Under the pieces are notes generated by a model that did not search any database, was not told where the DNA came from, and saw only the letters and a program-made list of their open reading frames with translations. A program made the position numbers and the translations under genes. Shown one piece after another: positions 52,694 through 62,187 of a stretch of 64,000 nt of DNA; position 1 is the first letter of the stretch; each line of letters begins with the position of its first letter. The DNA is from JBEKUY01 sp049514555 (GTDB lineage Bacteria > Acidobacteriota > Terriglobia > Acidiferrales > UBA7541): contig JBEKUY010000013.1 in the NCBI GenBank assembly GCA_049514555.1, forward strand, positions 3,399-67,398, in the 5' to 3' direction.

Positions 52694-52842
52694 TGTTTGC
52701 GGAGCGGGAGCCTGTCTGGGGGATCAGCTTCAGTCCATGCGCATGTCGAGTCGCGCCGCCGCATCTCCACACCAAGCCTGAGCCATGCGCTGCTGTGCCA
52801 TGCGAAGGGAGCGGCCTGCGAACCAGGACGTTGTATCGTGGC

Positions 52843-54441
52843 TTAGCCTTTGCCGAGTCGGATCAGCTTCGCTTCGGTAACGGCGCCAATCCCGCGAATC
52901 GGCTCGACAATCGAATCAGGCACTACGCCATCCAGCCGCACCACCGCGACTGCTTCCGAGCCGGCCATCGCTTCGCGGCGGCCCAGCGAAAAGCTGGCAA
53001 TGTTCACGCCATGCTTGGCGAGCACGGTGCCGACCTGCCCGATAACACCGGGCTCATCACGGTTGCGGAGATAGAGGATGGTGCCGTCGAGCGGGGCCTC
53101 GAGCCCGATGCCGTCGATGCTCAGTATGCGCGGCGCCATGCCGTGCACGACCGTGGCCTCGGCCGAAAATGAGAGTTCTTTGCCCCCGCCGGCATCGGTC
53201 AGAGCGGTTACCTCGAGCGTATTGGGGAAGCCGGACTCGCGGCGCTGCGTGCGCTCGTCCACCGTCAGGCCACGCGATGCCGCCAGGGCCGTCGCATTCA
53301 CGAGATTGACCGTGTCCGCCAGGACGCCATTCAGCAGGCCGGCCAGCACGGCGCTGCGCAGGAGGTGGGTGCCGGCCTCGGCGGTTTCGCCCGCGTAGGT
53401 AATGCGGACGCTCGAAGCGCGCGCCGCCGTGGCTTGAGAGACGAACGACCCGAGCCGTTCGGCCAGAACCAGGTACGGGCGCACGCGCCGGTACTGCTCG
53501 GGGGAAATCGCCGGCAGGTTCACGGCGTTGCGGATGACGCCTTCGGTCAGGTACTCGCGCACCTGCTGTGCGATCTGCGTGCCCACTTCTTCCTGCGCCT
53601 CTGCCGTGGCTCCGGCCACGTGGGGCGTCACAACCACGCCCGGCATTCCCACGAGCGCCGTATTCTTCGTGGGCTCCTCGGCAAACACGTCCAGAGCCAC
53701 GCCGGCCAGTTGGCCGCTCTGCAAGGCTTCGGCCAAGGCCGCTTCGTCAATCAGTTCGCCGCGCGCCGCGTTCACCAAGCGTGCGCCGCGCTTCATCAGC
53801 TTCAGCGTCGTGGCGTTGATCAGATTCTGCGTGGCCGGGTTCAGCGCCGAGTGCAGCGTGACGTAATCGCTTTGCGCCAGCAGGTCGTTCAAGGGTACGA
53901 GCTCGGCCTGCATCTCTCGCACCGCCGGTTCGCTGATGTAGGGGTCGAATACCAGCACACGCATCTCAAACGCGCGGGCCCGCCGCGCCACTTCGGTGCC
54001 GATGCGCCCGAATCCCACGACTCCCAGGGTCTTCCCGCGCAGCTCGGACTGCGCCGCCGAGGATTTTTCCCAGCGGCCGGCGTGCAGCGCCGCGTCCAGC
54101 CGCGGCACCTGCCGCGCCAACGCCAGCAGAAGCGCGAAGGTGTGCTCGGCCACGCTGACGGCGTTGCCACCCGGCGTGTTCATGACCAAGACACCGCGGC
54201 GTGTGGCGGCGTCGAGGTCCACGTTGTCCACGCCCGAGCCGGCGCGGCCCACCACGCGCAACTTGGGCGCCTGCTCGAGGAGCGCCGCGGTCACCTTCGT
54301 TGCGCTGCGTACCAGCAGCGCGTCGGCATCGGCCACTTCACGCACCAAAGCGTCCTTGGCCGGCTGGACGACGTTCCAACCCGTTTCGCGCAGGAGTTGA
54401 ACCCCACGCTCGCTGATTTTGTCTGCGACGACGATCTTCAT
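52843..54441 (-). CDS. serA: D-3-phosphoglycerate dehydrogenase
   Basis: First enzyme of serine biosynthesis, oxidising 3-phosphoglycerate with NAD; 532 residues, the long form with an intervening domain and ACT domain. NAD-binding GVVGFGRIGTEVARRAR lies near residue 150. Catalytic residues are in VNAARGELIDEAAL (Arg), DVFAEEPTKN (Glu) and VVTPHVAGATAEAQEEVG (His). The allosteric substrate-binding insert (about 320-450) precedes the ACT domain (about 455-532, YLRNRDEPGVIGQVGTVLAK), which usually binds serine for feedback inhibition. The class V aminotransferase at 5651 is far away but could work in the same pathway. No serB or serC gene is adjacent. Confidence 0.96.
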   Translation of the reverse strand: MKIVVADKISERGVQLLRETGWNVVQPAKDALVREVADADALLVRSATKVTAALLEQAPKLRVVGRAGSGVDNVDLDAATRRGVLVMNTPGGNAVSVAEHTFALLLALARQVPRLDAALHAGRWEKSSAAQSELRGKTLGVVGFGRIGTEVARRARAFEMRVLVFDPYISEPAVREMQAELVPLNDLLAQSDYVTLHSALNPATQNLINATTLKLMKRGARLVNAARGELIDEAALAEALQSGQLAGVALDVFAEEPTKNTALVGMPGVVVTPHVAGATAEAQEEVGTQIAQQVREYLTEGVIRNAVNLPAISPEQYRRVRPYLVLAERLGSFVSQATAARASSVRITYAGETAEAGTHLLRSAVLAGLLNGVLADTVNLVNATALAASRGLTVDERTQRRESGFPNTLEVTALTDAGGGKELSFSAEATVVHGMAPRILSIDGIGLEAPLDGTILYLRNRDEPGVIGQVGTVLAKHGVNIASFSLGRREAMAGSEAVAVVRLDGVVPDSIVEPIRGIGAVTEAKLIRLGKG

Positions 54442-54667
54442 AAAAGCGCACTAGAGTAAAGGTTGGGTCGAACACTGTCAAGAGCCAGCCCGTGCTGGCC
54501 CGTGCCTGCACGTCGGCGCCTGCGCCAAACATCCCCCGGCGCCACCTGAAACATTCAGTAGACGGTGCGTACGGGTTCGCCATTCCACGGTGGGCCGCGT
54601 GACTTTCATACGGCGTCATTGCTAAACGACGAGAGCAGAGCCGCCACATGACCTATACGCCCTGAAT
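54442..54667. other. intergenic upstream of serA
   Basis: About 225 bases containing the serA promoter side. A GCCAGCCCGTGCTGGC imperfect hairpin lies near 54484-54499. No ORF with support. Confidence 0.3.
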
Positions 54668-54830
54668 TCAAGCTGCCTGTAGCGGTGTCGAGTTCACCTG
54701 GGCGCTTTGGGTCGTCGCAACCGTGACTACCAAGGGAGCAGCGGCATAAGAATCCAGCTTGATGCTGCTGGGACTAATCGTGCAGCTTGCCCAGGAAGGG
54801 TTCCGGAACAGGTGAACGAAGCCTTTCAAA
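54668..54830 (-). pseudogene. fragment of a secreted repeat-domain protein
   Basis: The minus strand reads SWASCTISPSSIKLDSYAAA, then PLVVTVATTQSAQ, to a stop. This is the pattern of the beta-sandwich repeat common in Acidobacteria surface proteins (TCSG, then CTISPSSVTL, then VTVATT). Just upstream in another frame is SFTCSGTLP, which would be the preceding strand, so a frameshift has broken it. No start, and nothing longer is visible. A short remnant between serA and the tRNA-Pro gene. Confidence 0.45.
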
Positions 54831-55097
54831 CAAAGCGACTTCGAATCGGAAGAGACCTTCTGCGGAAAGCCAATCAACGTCTCGGTCCGCCGACTCATTC
54901 TCAGTCCCACTTAGTCCCAACCACCAGCGGATTCGAGCAAGTCATTCTTCCGTGCACCTCATCACAAGCTGTTGCGACCATTTGGATTAGCAATCAGAGG
55001 GAGAATTCACGGGATCACTTGATTGCCTGGTTTCGAACCTAGCAGTTGCGCACGAAGGCGGTCCAACGTAAACTACTTCAGGGTACGGAGTGAGGTT
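54831..55097. other. intergenic before tRNA-Pro
   Basis: No gene seen. GTAAACT about 30 bases before the tRNA might be a -10 box, but no -35 was identified. Confidence 0.3.
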
Positions 55098-55175
55098 CGG
55101 GGCGTGGCTCAGCCTGGTTAGAGCGCCTGGTTCGGGACCAGGAGGTCGGTGGTTCAAATCCACTCGCCCCGACCA
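55098..55175 (+). tRNA. tRNA-Pro (anticodon CGG)
   Basis: Complete cloverleaf: acceptor CGGGGCG (55098-55104) pairs with CGCCCCG (55165-55171), then A and an encoded CCA. The D-arm contains GGCTCAGCCTGGTTAGAGC. Anticodon stem CCTGG/CCAGG has loop TTCGGGA with CGG at 55133-55135, which reads CCG proline codons. The T-arm has TTCAAAT. The 3' half is repeated 7 kb downstream at 62188-62237. Confidence 0.97.
55126..55175 (+). repeat. tRNA-Pro 3'-half, left copy of a 50-bp direct repeat (attL-like)
   Basis: This 50-bp stretch, from the anticodon stem to CCA inside the tRNA gene, recurs at 62188-62237 with 48 of 50 bases identical. Weaker similarity continues about 24 bases downstream (CCAACAA-C/G-TTAC shared). 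Integrases that use tRNA 3' ends leave such repeats at both borders of an island. Confidence 0.7.
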
Positions 55176-55702
55176 ATTCTAATAAATCCAACAACTTACA
55201 GACGACAAAAAAGCAAACGACCTCCTGGTAAGCCACCAACGGCCAAAACAGGAGGTGGATACTCTAATGGCCCGCGAATCTGTCAGTTGGAAACAGGTCG
55301 CTTGCTCGCCAATTGTCAGAACTTGTCTAACAACCTCGGATCCGTCTCTGCAAGAACAAAGCTGAGGCTCTTCCATTTGGGAAGCGGAGCATTTTCGCGT
55401 GCCGCGACCGCTCCCCCTTTTCGTACTGCGCCTGATGACCGTTGTGGACGCCGCAATCTGTGGCGGAAACGCCAGTGCGGCAGTCGAACCGATAGCGAAT
55501 GCTAACGAAGAAGGAATTCGCGGATGTCCCCTGGCGCGGTGTTCATTCTCAATTCGGTTGCGCTGTTCTTGTTCCCCTGGAAGAGTGTCCAAAAATCGTA
55601 TCGGCCTCGCCCGATGCAACTTGAATTGCTGCTCTCGTTGTCTTCCCACTCGTTGCGCGGTCCAATGGGTCGTATCTCCGAGGCGGTTTTTGGGGTGTTT
55701 CG
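55176..55702. other. 527-base gap after tRNA-Pro, no recognised gene
   Basis: Several overlapping short frames on both strands, none resembling a protein family. AACTTGTCTAACA at 55320-55332 recurs exactly at 62117-62129 near the other border of the tRNA-flanked segment. No integrase fragment could be recognised here. Confidence 0.4.
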
Positions 55703-58700
55703 TCAGTTCCTCTGTGGCTCTGCTCTGCGGGTACTTTTTGCGTTCGCAGGCTCGGGATAGCTCGCCGGATGCTTTTCGGCTTTGCCGCGCCGGTCGTCGT
55801 CATCGTCCCCGCGGACATGCTTGTTCTTGAGGGAGAGCGACGGGGGATAGGGTCTGTTGTGCATCATCCCTTTCCAGAGGATGCGATTGTAGACCAGAGG
55901 ATCGACACGGTCGGCGTCGGAGAAATCCAGGCCCTTGGTGACACGCGCCCAATAGGCGGCGTTGTGCGTAGACTTCGGGATTTTCATGCCAACGGGAGGA
56001 GCAGGCAGGGGAAGTTGCGTAGCGTAGAGATAAGCGGAAGGCGAAGCGGTGAAGCTCCAACTCTGGGGCGTTGTAGTGAAGATGTCGGTCATTGGGTGGC
56101 CGAGAGCATCGTTCAGGTTCAAGAACTGCTTCAATCCCAAAACCTCTTCCATCGTGCGGATGAAATCGATGGTGTTGTACGAGGTGGAGACCACCGAGCC
56201 TTGCCTCACGTAGGCACCCGCCACAAACGCAATGGTGCGATGAGAATCCACATGGTCCGCGCCATCCTGCGCATCATCTTCCACCACGAAAATCAGCGTG
56301 TTCTGCGCATAGATGCTGTTCGCGATCTTCTGGACCACCAGCCCTACGGCATAGTCGTTGTCCGCTTGCATCAGCTCGGGCGTGTTCACCAGGTCGCTTG
56401 CGGTAGCGAAGTTCCCGGTGTGATCGTGCATCAGTCGAAGCAGGGTCAGCGACGGAAGCCCGCCGCTTGCGTAGTTGGTGTCGAACTCCCGCTCCCACTC
56501 TTTGAAACGGTAATAATCCGGAAGGTTGTTATCGAACCCGCGGTAGTACGGATCTGTGTACGGAGTAAGAGCCACGTTGGTCGGGTACGCGACCACTGTA
56601 TTTGTTGCGGCCGGATCATGGATCACCGGAATGGAATAAGCCGCTGATCCATAGCGGGTGGTATCAATGAAAAAGCCGTAGTTCCTGACGGTGAGACCCG
56701 CGCGTAGCGCACCATTCCACAAATAGCCGGTGTTGATCTCGTCATTCGGGCCGTCCGGCGCGCCGACGTCGGTCTGGCCCGGCACAACATCCGGATCGTT
56801 TGGCACAAGCGGATTCGCGGCAAGTCGCTGGGCGAGGGTCGGGATTCCTACGTCTATATTGCGATTCGCTCCCTCGGCTTCCAAGGCGAGCGCGCGATAG
56901 GCGTAAGAAAGCGGGTATTCGTGTTGGATGATGTCGGGGCATTGCGCGGAGGTACTCCACGACCATCCGTCGTAGCTGACCTCCGAGGTGGCGAAGAAAT
57001 GGTCGAGCGTGACAAATGTGCGCGCCAAATTGTGCAGGTTGGGGGTAATCGCCTGACCCCACTGCACCAGGGTGGGATCCTGTGCGCCTATAGGCACGCC
57101 GTTCGTGTCTACCAGATCACCCAGCACCTGATCGTAGGTCCGGTTTTCCTTCAGGATGTAGATGACATGCTGCACTCCCTTACGCACGGCCGCCATGATC
57201 TGCGCGTCGCTGGAGCTTTCCGTGGTGGAGAAACGGTTGTTTTGGTCGACCTGCGAGGTGAGCGACTGCAGTTGTTCGGCGGTGGGAATTGGGAAGCTCT
57301 GCAGCCCTGCCTTGGTGCGCTCCGGATTGTACTGATTCGTGGGGAAGCAATCCGGCACAAAGGAGGTCGGACCATAGCCGTAGCACCAATCAGGATTCGG
57401 GCCCGTCGGCGATTTGGCATTTGCAACGTACATCCATGTGCCAGCAGCGTTGGTGCTCACCGAGTTGGGATACCACCCTGTCGGTATCAGACCGATGACA
57501 GAGTCGCCGGAGTTGGTTCCCGTGAGCTGAACCACCGCAACATCGTTCAAGTTTCCATTGGTGACATAGAGTTGCGTTTCGTCGGGTGAGAGCGCGAGGC
57601 TGTTGGTATTCGAGCCGGTGTAGATGGGGTTGGAGATCGCGCCGTTCGAGTCCGAATAGTAGAACGAGGAAGGCAAGAGCCCCGCGGGTGCGAGCACGGG
57701 GATGGTTTCGATCACTGTGTTTACGGTCATGTAGTGGGTGGGATCCGGATTGATATCGATTACGTCCACGGTGTCGCTCTGATCTTCGGTGACATACAAA
57801 AGAGTCTGCGCTTTGTTCAGGACCATTTTGTTGGGCTGGCCCTTGACGTGAATGCGCGCAGTGACTTGGAACGGTTGATTATTTGAGGAACTGAGCGGGA
57901 CGACGTCGATTTCGCGGTCACGAATGCTCGATACGTAAGCGACCGCGTTGGGTTCGCTGCCGGCAATAACTACCCAGAACGGATATTCGCCTCCAGGCAC
58001 TCCTGGCGCTGCCGCCGACGAGACCAGGCTCTTGCCGGGGCGCAGGTCCAGGTTGGTCACCTGCGAGTTGTTTCCCGACACATCCTTCAGCGACCAGTTC
58101 CCGTATCCCCCGGTCAGAATCGAAAGCGAATCGTTGTAGTAGTTCGCCACCACCATGGTCTGCCCGGTTTGTGAAAGAGCAATGCCCGCCGCACAGGGGT
58201 AAACACCCAAGCCAACGCCGCTTGTCCCATGTCCCAGCGTTAGCTGCGGCAGGTCCTCCGCCCAAAGTTGTGTCCTCGAGTTATAGGAGAAGATGTGCAC
58301 ATCGTCCTGGCTGCAACCGCTTACGTAAAAATGCGCCGCCGTGCCGTTGCTGGTTGGATCCCACGCAATGCCGAAATAAGTCACGGGCACATCCAGAACT
58401 TGCTTCTTGATTGGAGCGCCGCTCGAAATGTCGTATACGAACACGTATTCGTTGGAATCCGGCAGGTTGAACGAACTGAGTGAATCGCTGCCTTCCGTGA
58501 ACACTCGGTTGTACCCACTGGTCAGAACCAACAGCGTGTTGCCATCTGGACTTACCGCGGTCGTGGCGGCATGCGTAGCTAGCCACGCCGGATTGTCAGC
58601 GAGGTCGGGGTTGAGTTGCTGGAATTGCGATCCGGACGGTGCGAGCGGAGTAATCGTTTGGTCCATGTTGGGGATGAACTGGGACCACGGCGCCACAGCG

Positions 58701-59854
58701 TCCACCGTGATGCTCACCTTTGCCACAGCATTGCCGGTCCCGCTCAATGCGGTAACCGTGTACGTCTCGGTTGACGTCACCGCCGACGGGGTTCCGCTGA
58801 TCGTTCCCAAGCTGCTATCCAGACTCAGGCCCGCTGGCAATGCCGGGCTCACCGTATAAGGGCCCGCCACCCCATTGCTCAGCTGCAGTGGCGTAATTGC
58901 TTGGCCTACGGTGTACACCGCTGTGCTGGGCACGTACGTCAATGTCCCTGCCAGACTATCGACAGTGATTGTCACTGTCGCCGTAGTGCTCCCAAACGCA
59001 TTGCTCGCCGTTATTGTGTAAGAGGAAGCTGCTGCCGCCGCTGTCGGAGTCCCGGTGATCACGCCAGTCGTCGGGTTCAGCGTCAGCCCCGACGGAAGGC
59101 TTGGGCTCACGGAGTACGACGTCGCCTGACCGCCGGTGTTGCTCGGGGTGTTTCCCTGAATCGCTTCATTCGCGGTGTAAACGGCGGGGTTGTTGCTGTA
59201 AGTCAGATTGGACGGCGCGGCGTTGGCGACGGTGATCGTCAGTGCCGTGTTGGTGCTGCCGCCCGAGTTGTAGGCCGTAACAGTGTAGCTCGTCTGTGGG
59301 GTGGCGACTGTCGGTGTTCCGCCGATCACTCCCGTGGTGCTGTCCAGGTTAAGACCCCAAGGAAGCGTGGGAATCACAGTGTACGACGTCGCAGCCCCAC
59401 CCGTGCTCGTTGGCGTGTTTGCCGTGATGGGCGCGCCCACGCTGTAGACAGCAGGATTCGTCGAGTACGCCAGGCCAGCAGGAGCGGCGGCGTTCACCGT
59501 TATGGAAAGCGTTGCGTTTACGCTGCCCGCTGCGTTCGATGCGGTCACGATATAGTTTTTCGCGGAGCTCACTTGCGTCGGCGTTCCGCTGATCACGCCC
59601 GTGCTGGTGCTGAGGCCCAATCCCGCCGGAAGACTTGGATTCACGCTGTAGGAGCTCACCGCACCGCCGCTGCTGGTTGGGCTGTTCGCGGTGATGGGTG
59701 TTCCCACTAGGTACACTGCCGCAGGCGTGCTGTACGTCAGCCCCGACGGTGGCTGAGGCGTGGGTGTCGGGACTGGGGTGCTGCCCCCACCACACCCGCA
59801 AATCGAAAGAAACACCGCCATCAGAAGGGCCCACGTCCATTGTGTTGATGGCAT
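55703..59854 (-). CDS. secreted phosphoesterase with four Ig-like (He_PIG) repeats and a beta-propeller
   Basis: Very large exported protein, 1383 residues from the ATG at 59854 (GGAG six bases upstream). The signal peptide ends in a lipobox-like ICGC (Cys21). Four tandem Ig-like repeats of about 88 residues follow (about 37-387), each with PSLPAGL-type, then GVISGTPT-type motifs. A YncE-like beta-propeller occupies about 400-850 (LALSPDETQLYVTNGNLNDV, TLLYVTEDQSDTVDVIDINP). From about 890 a PF04185-type phosphoesterase domain begins (VQHVIYILKENRTYDQVLGD, then VVEDDAQDGADHVDSHRT), related to phospholipase C and acid phosphatases. It ends in a charged tail with DDDDDRRG. Likely an outer-membrane phosphatase or phospholipase. 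Divergent from another phosphoesterase gene. Confidence 0.85.
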   Translation of the reverse strand: MPSTQWTWALLMAVFLSICGCGGGSTPVPTPTPQPPSGLTYSTPAAVYLVGTPITANSPTSSGGAVSSYSVNPSLPAGLGLSTSTGVISGTPTQVSSAKNYIVTASNAAGSVNATLSITVNAAAPAGLAYSTNPAVYSVGAPITANTPTSTGGAATSYTVIPTLPWGLNLDSTTGVIGGTPTVATPQTSYTVTAYNSGGSTNTALTITVANAAPSNLTYSNNPAVYTANEAIQGNTPSNTGGQATSYSVSPSLPSGLTLNPTTGVITGTPTAAAAASSYTITASNAFGSTTATVTITVDSLAGTLTYVPSTAVYTVGQAITPLQLSNGVAGPYTVSPALPAGLSLDSSLGTISGTPSAVTSTETYTVTALSGTGNAVAKVSITVDAVAPWSQFIPNMDQTITPLAPSGSQFQQLNPDLADNPAWLATHAATTAVSPDGNTLLVLTSGYNRVFTEGSDSLSSFNLPDSNEYVFVYDISSGAPIKKQVLDVPVTYFGIAWDPTSNGTAAHFYVSGCSQDDVHIFSYNSRTQLWAEDLPQLTLGHGTSGVGLGVYPCAAGIALSQTGQTMVVANYYNDSLSILTGGYGNWSLKDVSGNNSQVTNLDLRPGKSLVSSAAAPGVPGGEYPFWVVIAGSEPNAVAYVSSIRDREIDVVPLSSSNNQPFQVTARIHVKGQPNKMVLNKAQTLLYVTEDQSDTVDVIDINPDPTHYMTVNTVIETIPVLAPAGLLPSSFYYSDSNGAISNPIYTGSNTNSLALSPDETQLYVTNGNLNDVAVVQLTGTNSGDSVIGLIPTGWYPNSVSTNAAGTWMYVANAKSPTGPNPDWCYGYGPTSFVPDCFPTNQYNPERTKAGLQSFPIPTAEQLQSLTSQVDQNNRFSTTESSSDAQIMAAVRKGVQHVIYILKENRTYDQVLGDLVDTNGVPIGAQDPTLVQWGQAITPNLHNLARTFVTLDHFFATSEVSYDGWSWSTSAQCPDIIQHEYPLSYAYRALALEAEGANRNIDVGIPTLAQRLAANPLVPNDPDVVPGQTDVGAPDGPNDEINTGYLWNGALRAGLTVRNYGFFIDTTRYGSAAYSIPVIHDPAATNTVVAYPTNVALTPYTDPYYRGFDNNLPDYYRFKEWEREFDTNYASGGLPSLTLLRLMHDHTGNFATASDLVNTPELMQADNDYAVGLVVQKIANSIYAQNTLIFVVEDDAQDGADHVDSHRTIAFVAGAYVRQGSVVSTSYNTIDFIRTMEEVLGLKQFLNLNDALGHPMTDIFTTTPQSWSFTASPSAYLYATQLPLPAPPVGMKIPKSTHNAAYWARVTKGLDFSDADRVDPLVYNRILWKGMMHNRPYPPSLSLKNKHVRGDDDDDRRGKAEKHPASYPEPANAKSTRRAEPQRN

Positions 59855-60470
59855 CAAGTACTCCAGTTGGTTTGATATCGCCGCCGTGTCGTTGCGCGGT
59901 CGTCCGCCATGCTGGAGCGACGCAACCGTTTCCCGGTCGCTCGGCAGATTGGCGTATGAAGCCTCAGCGCGCCTGACGCCCTGAAAAACGCGAGCAGATT
60001 GTGAGCCAAAGCCAAGAAAAAATGCCAACCAGACCGTGCGCACGGGCTGGACCTTGCGCGTTGCGCCAACTGAAAGCGGTCCGCAGATTTACCGACACGC
60101 GCACAGGGAATCTCTGTCAATGAACCTGAGAGCGCCTTCGGCCGCAGCGCTCGTTGCCGCCACAAGTGCGCATCTTCGTTTCATCTCGGGACACTAGGCC
60201 CATTCCGGAAAATTCTTGCTTCGAGATCGGTTGAAGGTTGCAGAGTCCCATGCGGCGGGCCGCGCCGCAGGTCGCTAATCCGCGCATGTTTACGTTATCC
60301 AACCGGAACCGTCAAACCTGCACATTTGTATCAGCGGCGCCCAAACTTGGACCTGGAATTGCCCGCGAAAGCAGTGTGGGGACGCGTCGTTTATTTCAAT
60401 CCGGCTCCTCAGGCCGGTTGCCATTTTTTGAGGTGCGGCTGCTCCGGATCCCCTCCAAGGAAGAGAGTTT
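59855..60470. promoter_or_regulatory. 616-base divergent region between two phosphoesterase genes
   Basis: Holds both start sides. No open frame with support. A hairpin CCGGC-TCCTCAG-GCCGG (60401-60417) followed six bases later by six T's (60424-60429) lies 42 bases before the metallophosphoesterase ATG and could act as a weak attenuator. No phosphate-box-like repeats were identified by eye. Confidence 0.35.
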
Positions 60471-61919
60471 ATGGCCAAGATTTCGCGGTGCTTCTGGTTA
60501 CTTTTAGCGATGTCTAGCGTTTTGCCGATGTTGGGATGCGGCGATTCGAACACTCCCGGTCCGGCTCCCGCTTCGAGCGTCTATCAAGTGGTGACCGTCT
60601 CGGACCTTCACTTCAATCCGTTTTACGATCCATCGTTGTATTCTTCCCTTGGAGCCGCCGATGCAAGCCAGTGGGCCGGCATTTTTCAGACCTCAAAGGT
60701 AACATCTCCTACGGGAGGCGGAACGGATACGAACTATCCTTTGTTGATGCTCACACTGGCGGATATGAAGCAGCACATGGGCGCCAGTCCGGTGGTTCTT
60801 TTCACCGGCGATTTGCTCGGGCACTACATACCGGAGAGCTTTTGCGACGCGTACTATAACCTGAATCCGCCCTCGACCTGCGCTACCAATCCCGACCCAA
60901 CGGTCGGCGCGGCGATGCAGCAGTTCATCGACAAAACGTTTGCCTTTGTGGCCGCGCAGATCCGGGCGGCAGTGGGCAACGCGCCGGTGCTCTACGTGCC
61001 GGGGAATATCGATACATACCAGGTGACGGGGATGGGACCGGACAACAACTTTCTGACGAACAACGCGTCCACCGTTTACAACCAGCTTTTGAACGGCAGC
61101 GTGGACGAACAGACGTTCCTGAGCACGTTCACCAGCGACGGGTACTATTCGGCACAGCCCCTGGGATCACACTTGCTCGTAATCGGCTTGAATACCAATT
61201 CGTTTGTGTTAGGAGCGCCAAGCAGCACCCAGGCTGCCACGGAAATCGGATGGCTGGATGTGCAGCTCGCCTCTGCAGAGGCTTCCGGACAGAAGGTGTG
61301 GATCTTGATGCATGTGCCGCCGGGCGCAAATTCCCAGGGCATGGCGGGCGATACGCCGGGGCAGCTTGACGGAAGCAACGTCTCCATGAATTGGGACCCG
61401 GGTTTCCAGGCGTGGTTCATGCAGACGTTGACGCAGCACGCGAGCGTTGTCACCCTGATGCTCGCCGGACATACGCACATGGACGAATTCCGCATCCTGC
61501 CGTCTGGCAATGTTCTGGAGCAGCTGCCGGGCATCAGTCCGTGTTTTGGGAACAACCCTGCCTATAAAGTCTTGACGATTACCCAAGACACGTTTCTGCC
61601 CACGGATTACGAATCGTTCGACTACGACCTGTCGGCCACGCCGATGCCGGCGCAGTTCAATAGCCTCTATAAGCTCTCTTCCACTTACGGCGCGCAGGGT
61701 ACGCTCAACTATTCGTTGCAACATTTATATCCGCAGTTGGTGAGCAGCGAAAGCCAGCGCAACACCTACACCTACTACTACGCTTCCGGAAGCACCAGCA
61801 CGAATCCAGGGACGAAAGCTCCGTGGAATCCCATCAACACCGGCAACTGGCCGATCTTTTCCTGCACTATCAGCCAAATGGGCGAGCCGGATTATATCGC
61901 CTGTGTGAACACCTACTGA
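60471..61919 (+). CDS. metallophosphoesterase lipoprotein (acid sphingomyelinase-like)
   Basis: Exported enzyme of 482 residues hydrolysing phosphomono- or diesters at a two-metal site. The signal peptide ends PMLGC (Cys23), making a lipoprotein. The calcineurin-like motifs are in order: VSDLHFNPF (Asp, His), LFTGDLLGH (Asp), VPGNIDT (Asn), LMHVPPGANSQG (His) and LAGHTHMDEF (His-x-His). The spacing with a large insert between the second and third motifs is like sphingomyelinase-type and Smpdl3-like phosphodiesterases. It is divergent from the 1383-residue phosphoesterase in the tRNA-flanked segment, so both may release phosphate from organic phosphorus. Confidence 0.88.
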   Translation: MAKISRCFWLLLAMSSVLPMLGCGDSNTPGPAPASSVYQVVTVSDLHFNPFYDPSLYSSLGAADASQWAGIFQTSKVTSPTGGGTDTNYPLLMLTLADMKQHMGASPVVLFTGDLLGHYIPESFCDAYYNLNPPSTCATNPDPTVGAAMQQFIDKTFAFVAAQIRAAVGNAPVLYVPGNIDTYQVTGMGPDNNFLTNNASTVYNQLLNGSVDEQTFLSTFTSDGYYSAQPLGSHLLVIGLNTNSFVLGAPSSTQAATEIGWLDVQLASAEASGQKVWILMHVPPGANSQGMAGDTPGQLDGSNVSMNWDPGFQAWFMQTLTQHASVVTLMLAGHTHMDEFRILPSGNVLEQLPGISPCFGNNPAYKVLTITQDTFLPTDYESFDYDLSATPMPAQFNSLYKLSSTYGAQGTLNYSLQHLYPQLVSSESQRNTYTYYYASGSTSTNPGTKAPWNPINTGNWPIFSCTISQMGEPDYIACVNTY

Positions 61920-62187
61920 GGCACAAACCGAGGGGTACACCATTCTGTTCCGGGATGTCGTGCATCGGACATGCAACATCCCGGATCGTTTTTGTACCCA
62001 GTTGACGGGACCTCGATACTTGCAAAGCAGTTGCTCTTACCAAGACTGACGCCTAGTCACGCGGTTCCGCAATGCCAAGAAAAACTCCATACGAGCACAG
62101 TTAGAACTACTTGTCCAACTTGTCTAACAGAGAGCGGCCCGAAAGACCGTAACTGACGCCAGGACAGCGACATAGAGTTGAGTGTTC
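61920..62187. other. right border of the tRNA-flanked segment, no gene
   Basis: No ORF with support. A near-palindrome around 61960-61985 (CATCGGACATGCAACATCCC) is not a clear terminator. The 13-mer AACTTGTCTAACA (62117-62129) repeats one at 55320-55332. Confidence 0.35.

Noticed and set aside
55399..55830. Plus-strand open frame of 143 codons at the start of the tRNA-flanked segment, considered as an integrase remnant.
   Set aside because: No tyrosine- or serine-recombinase motif; its second half is antisense to the phosphoesterase gene.
60401..60429. Strong terminator upstream of the metallophosphoesterase gene.
   Set aside because: The stem is only five pairs and the T-run is six bases away, so it is mentioned only as a possible attenuator.
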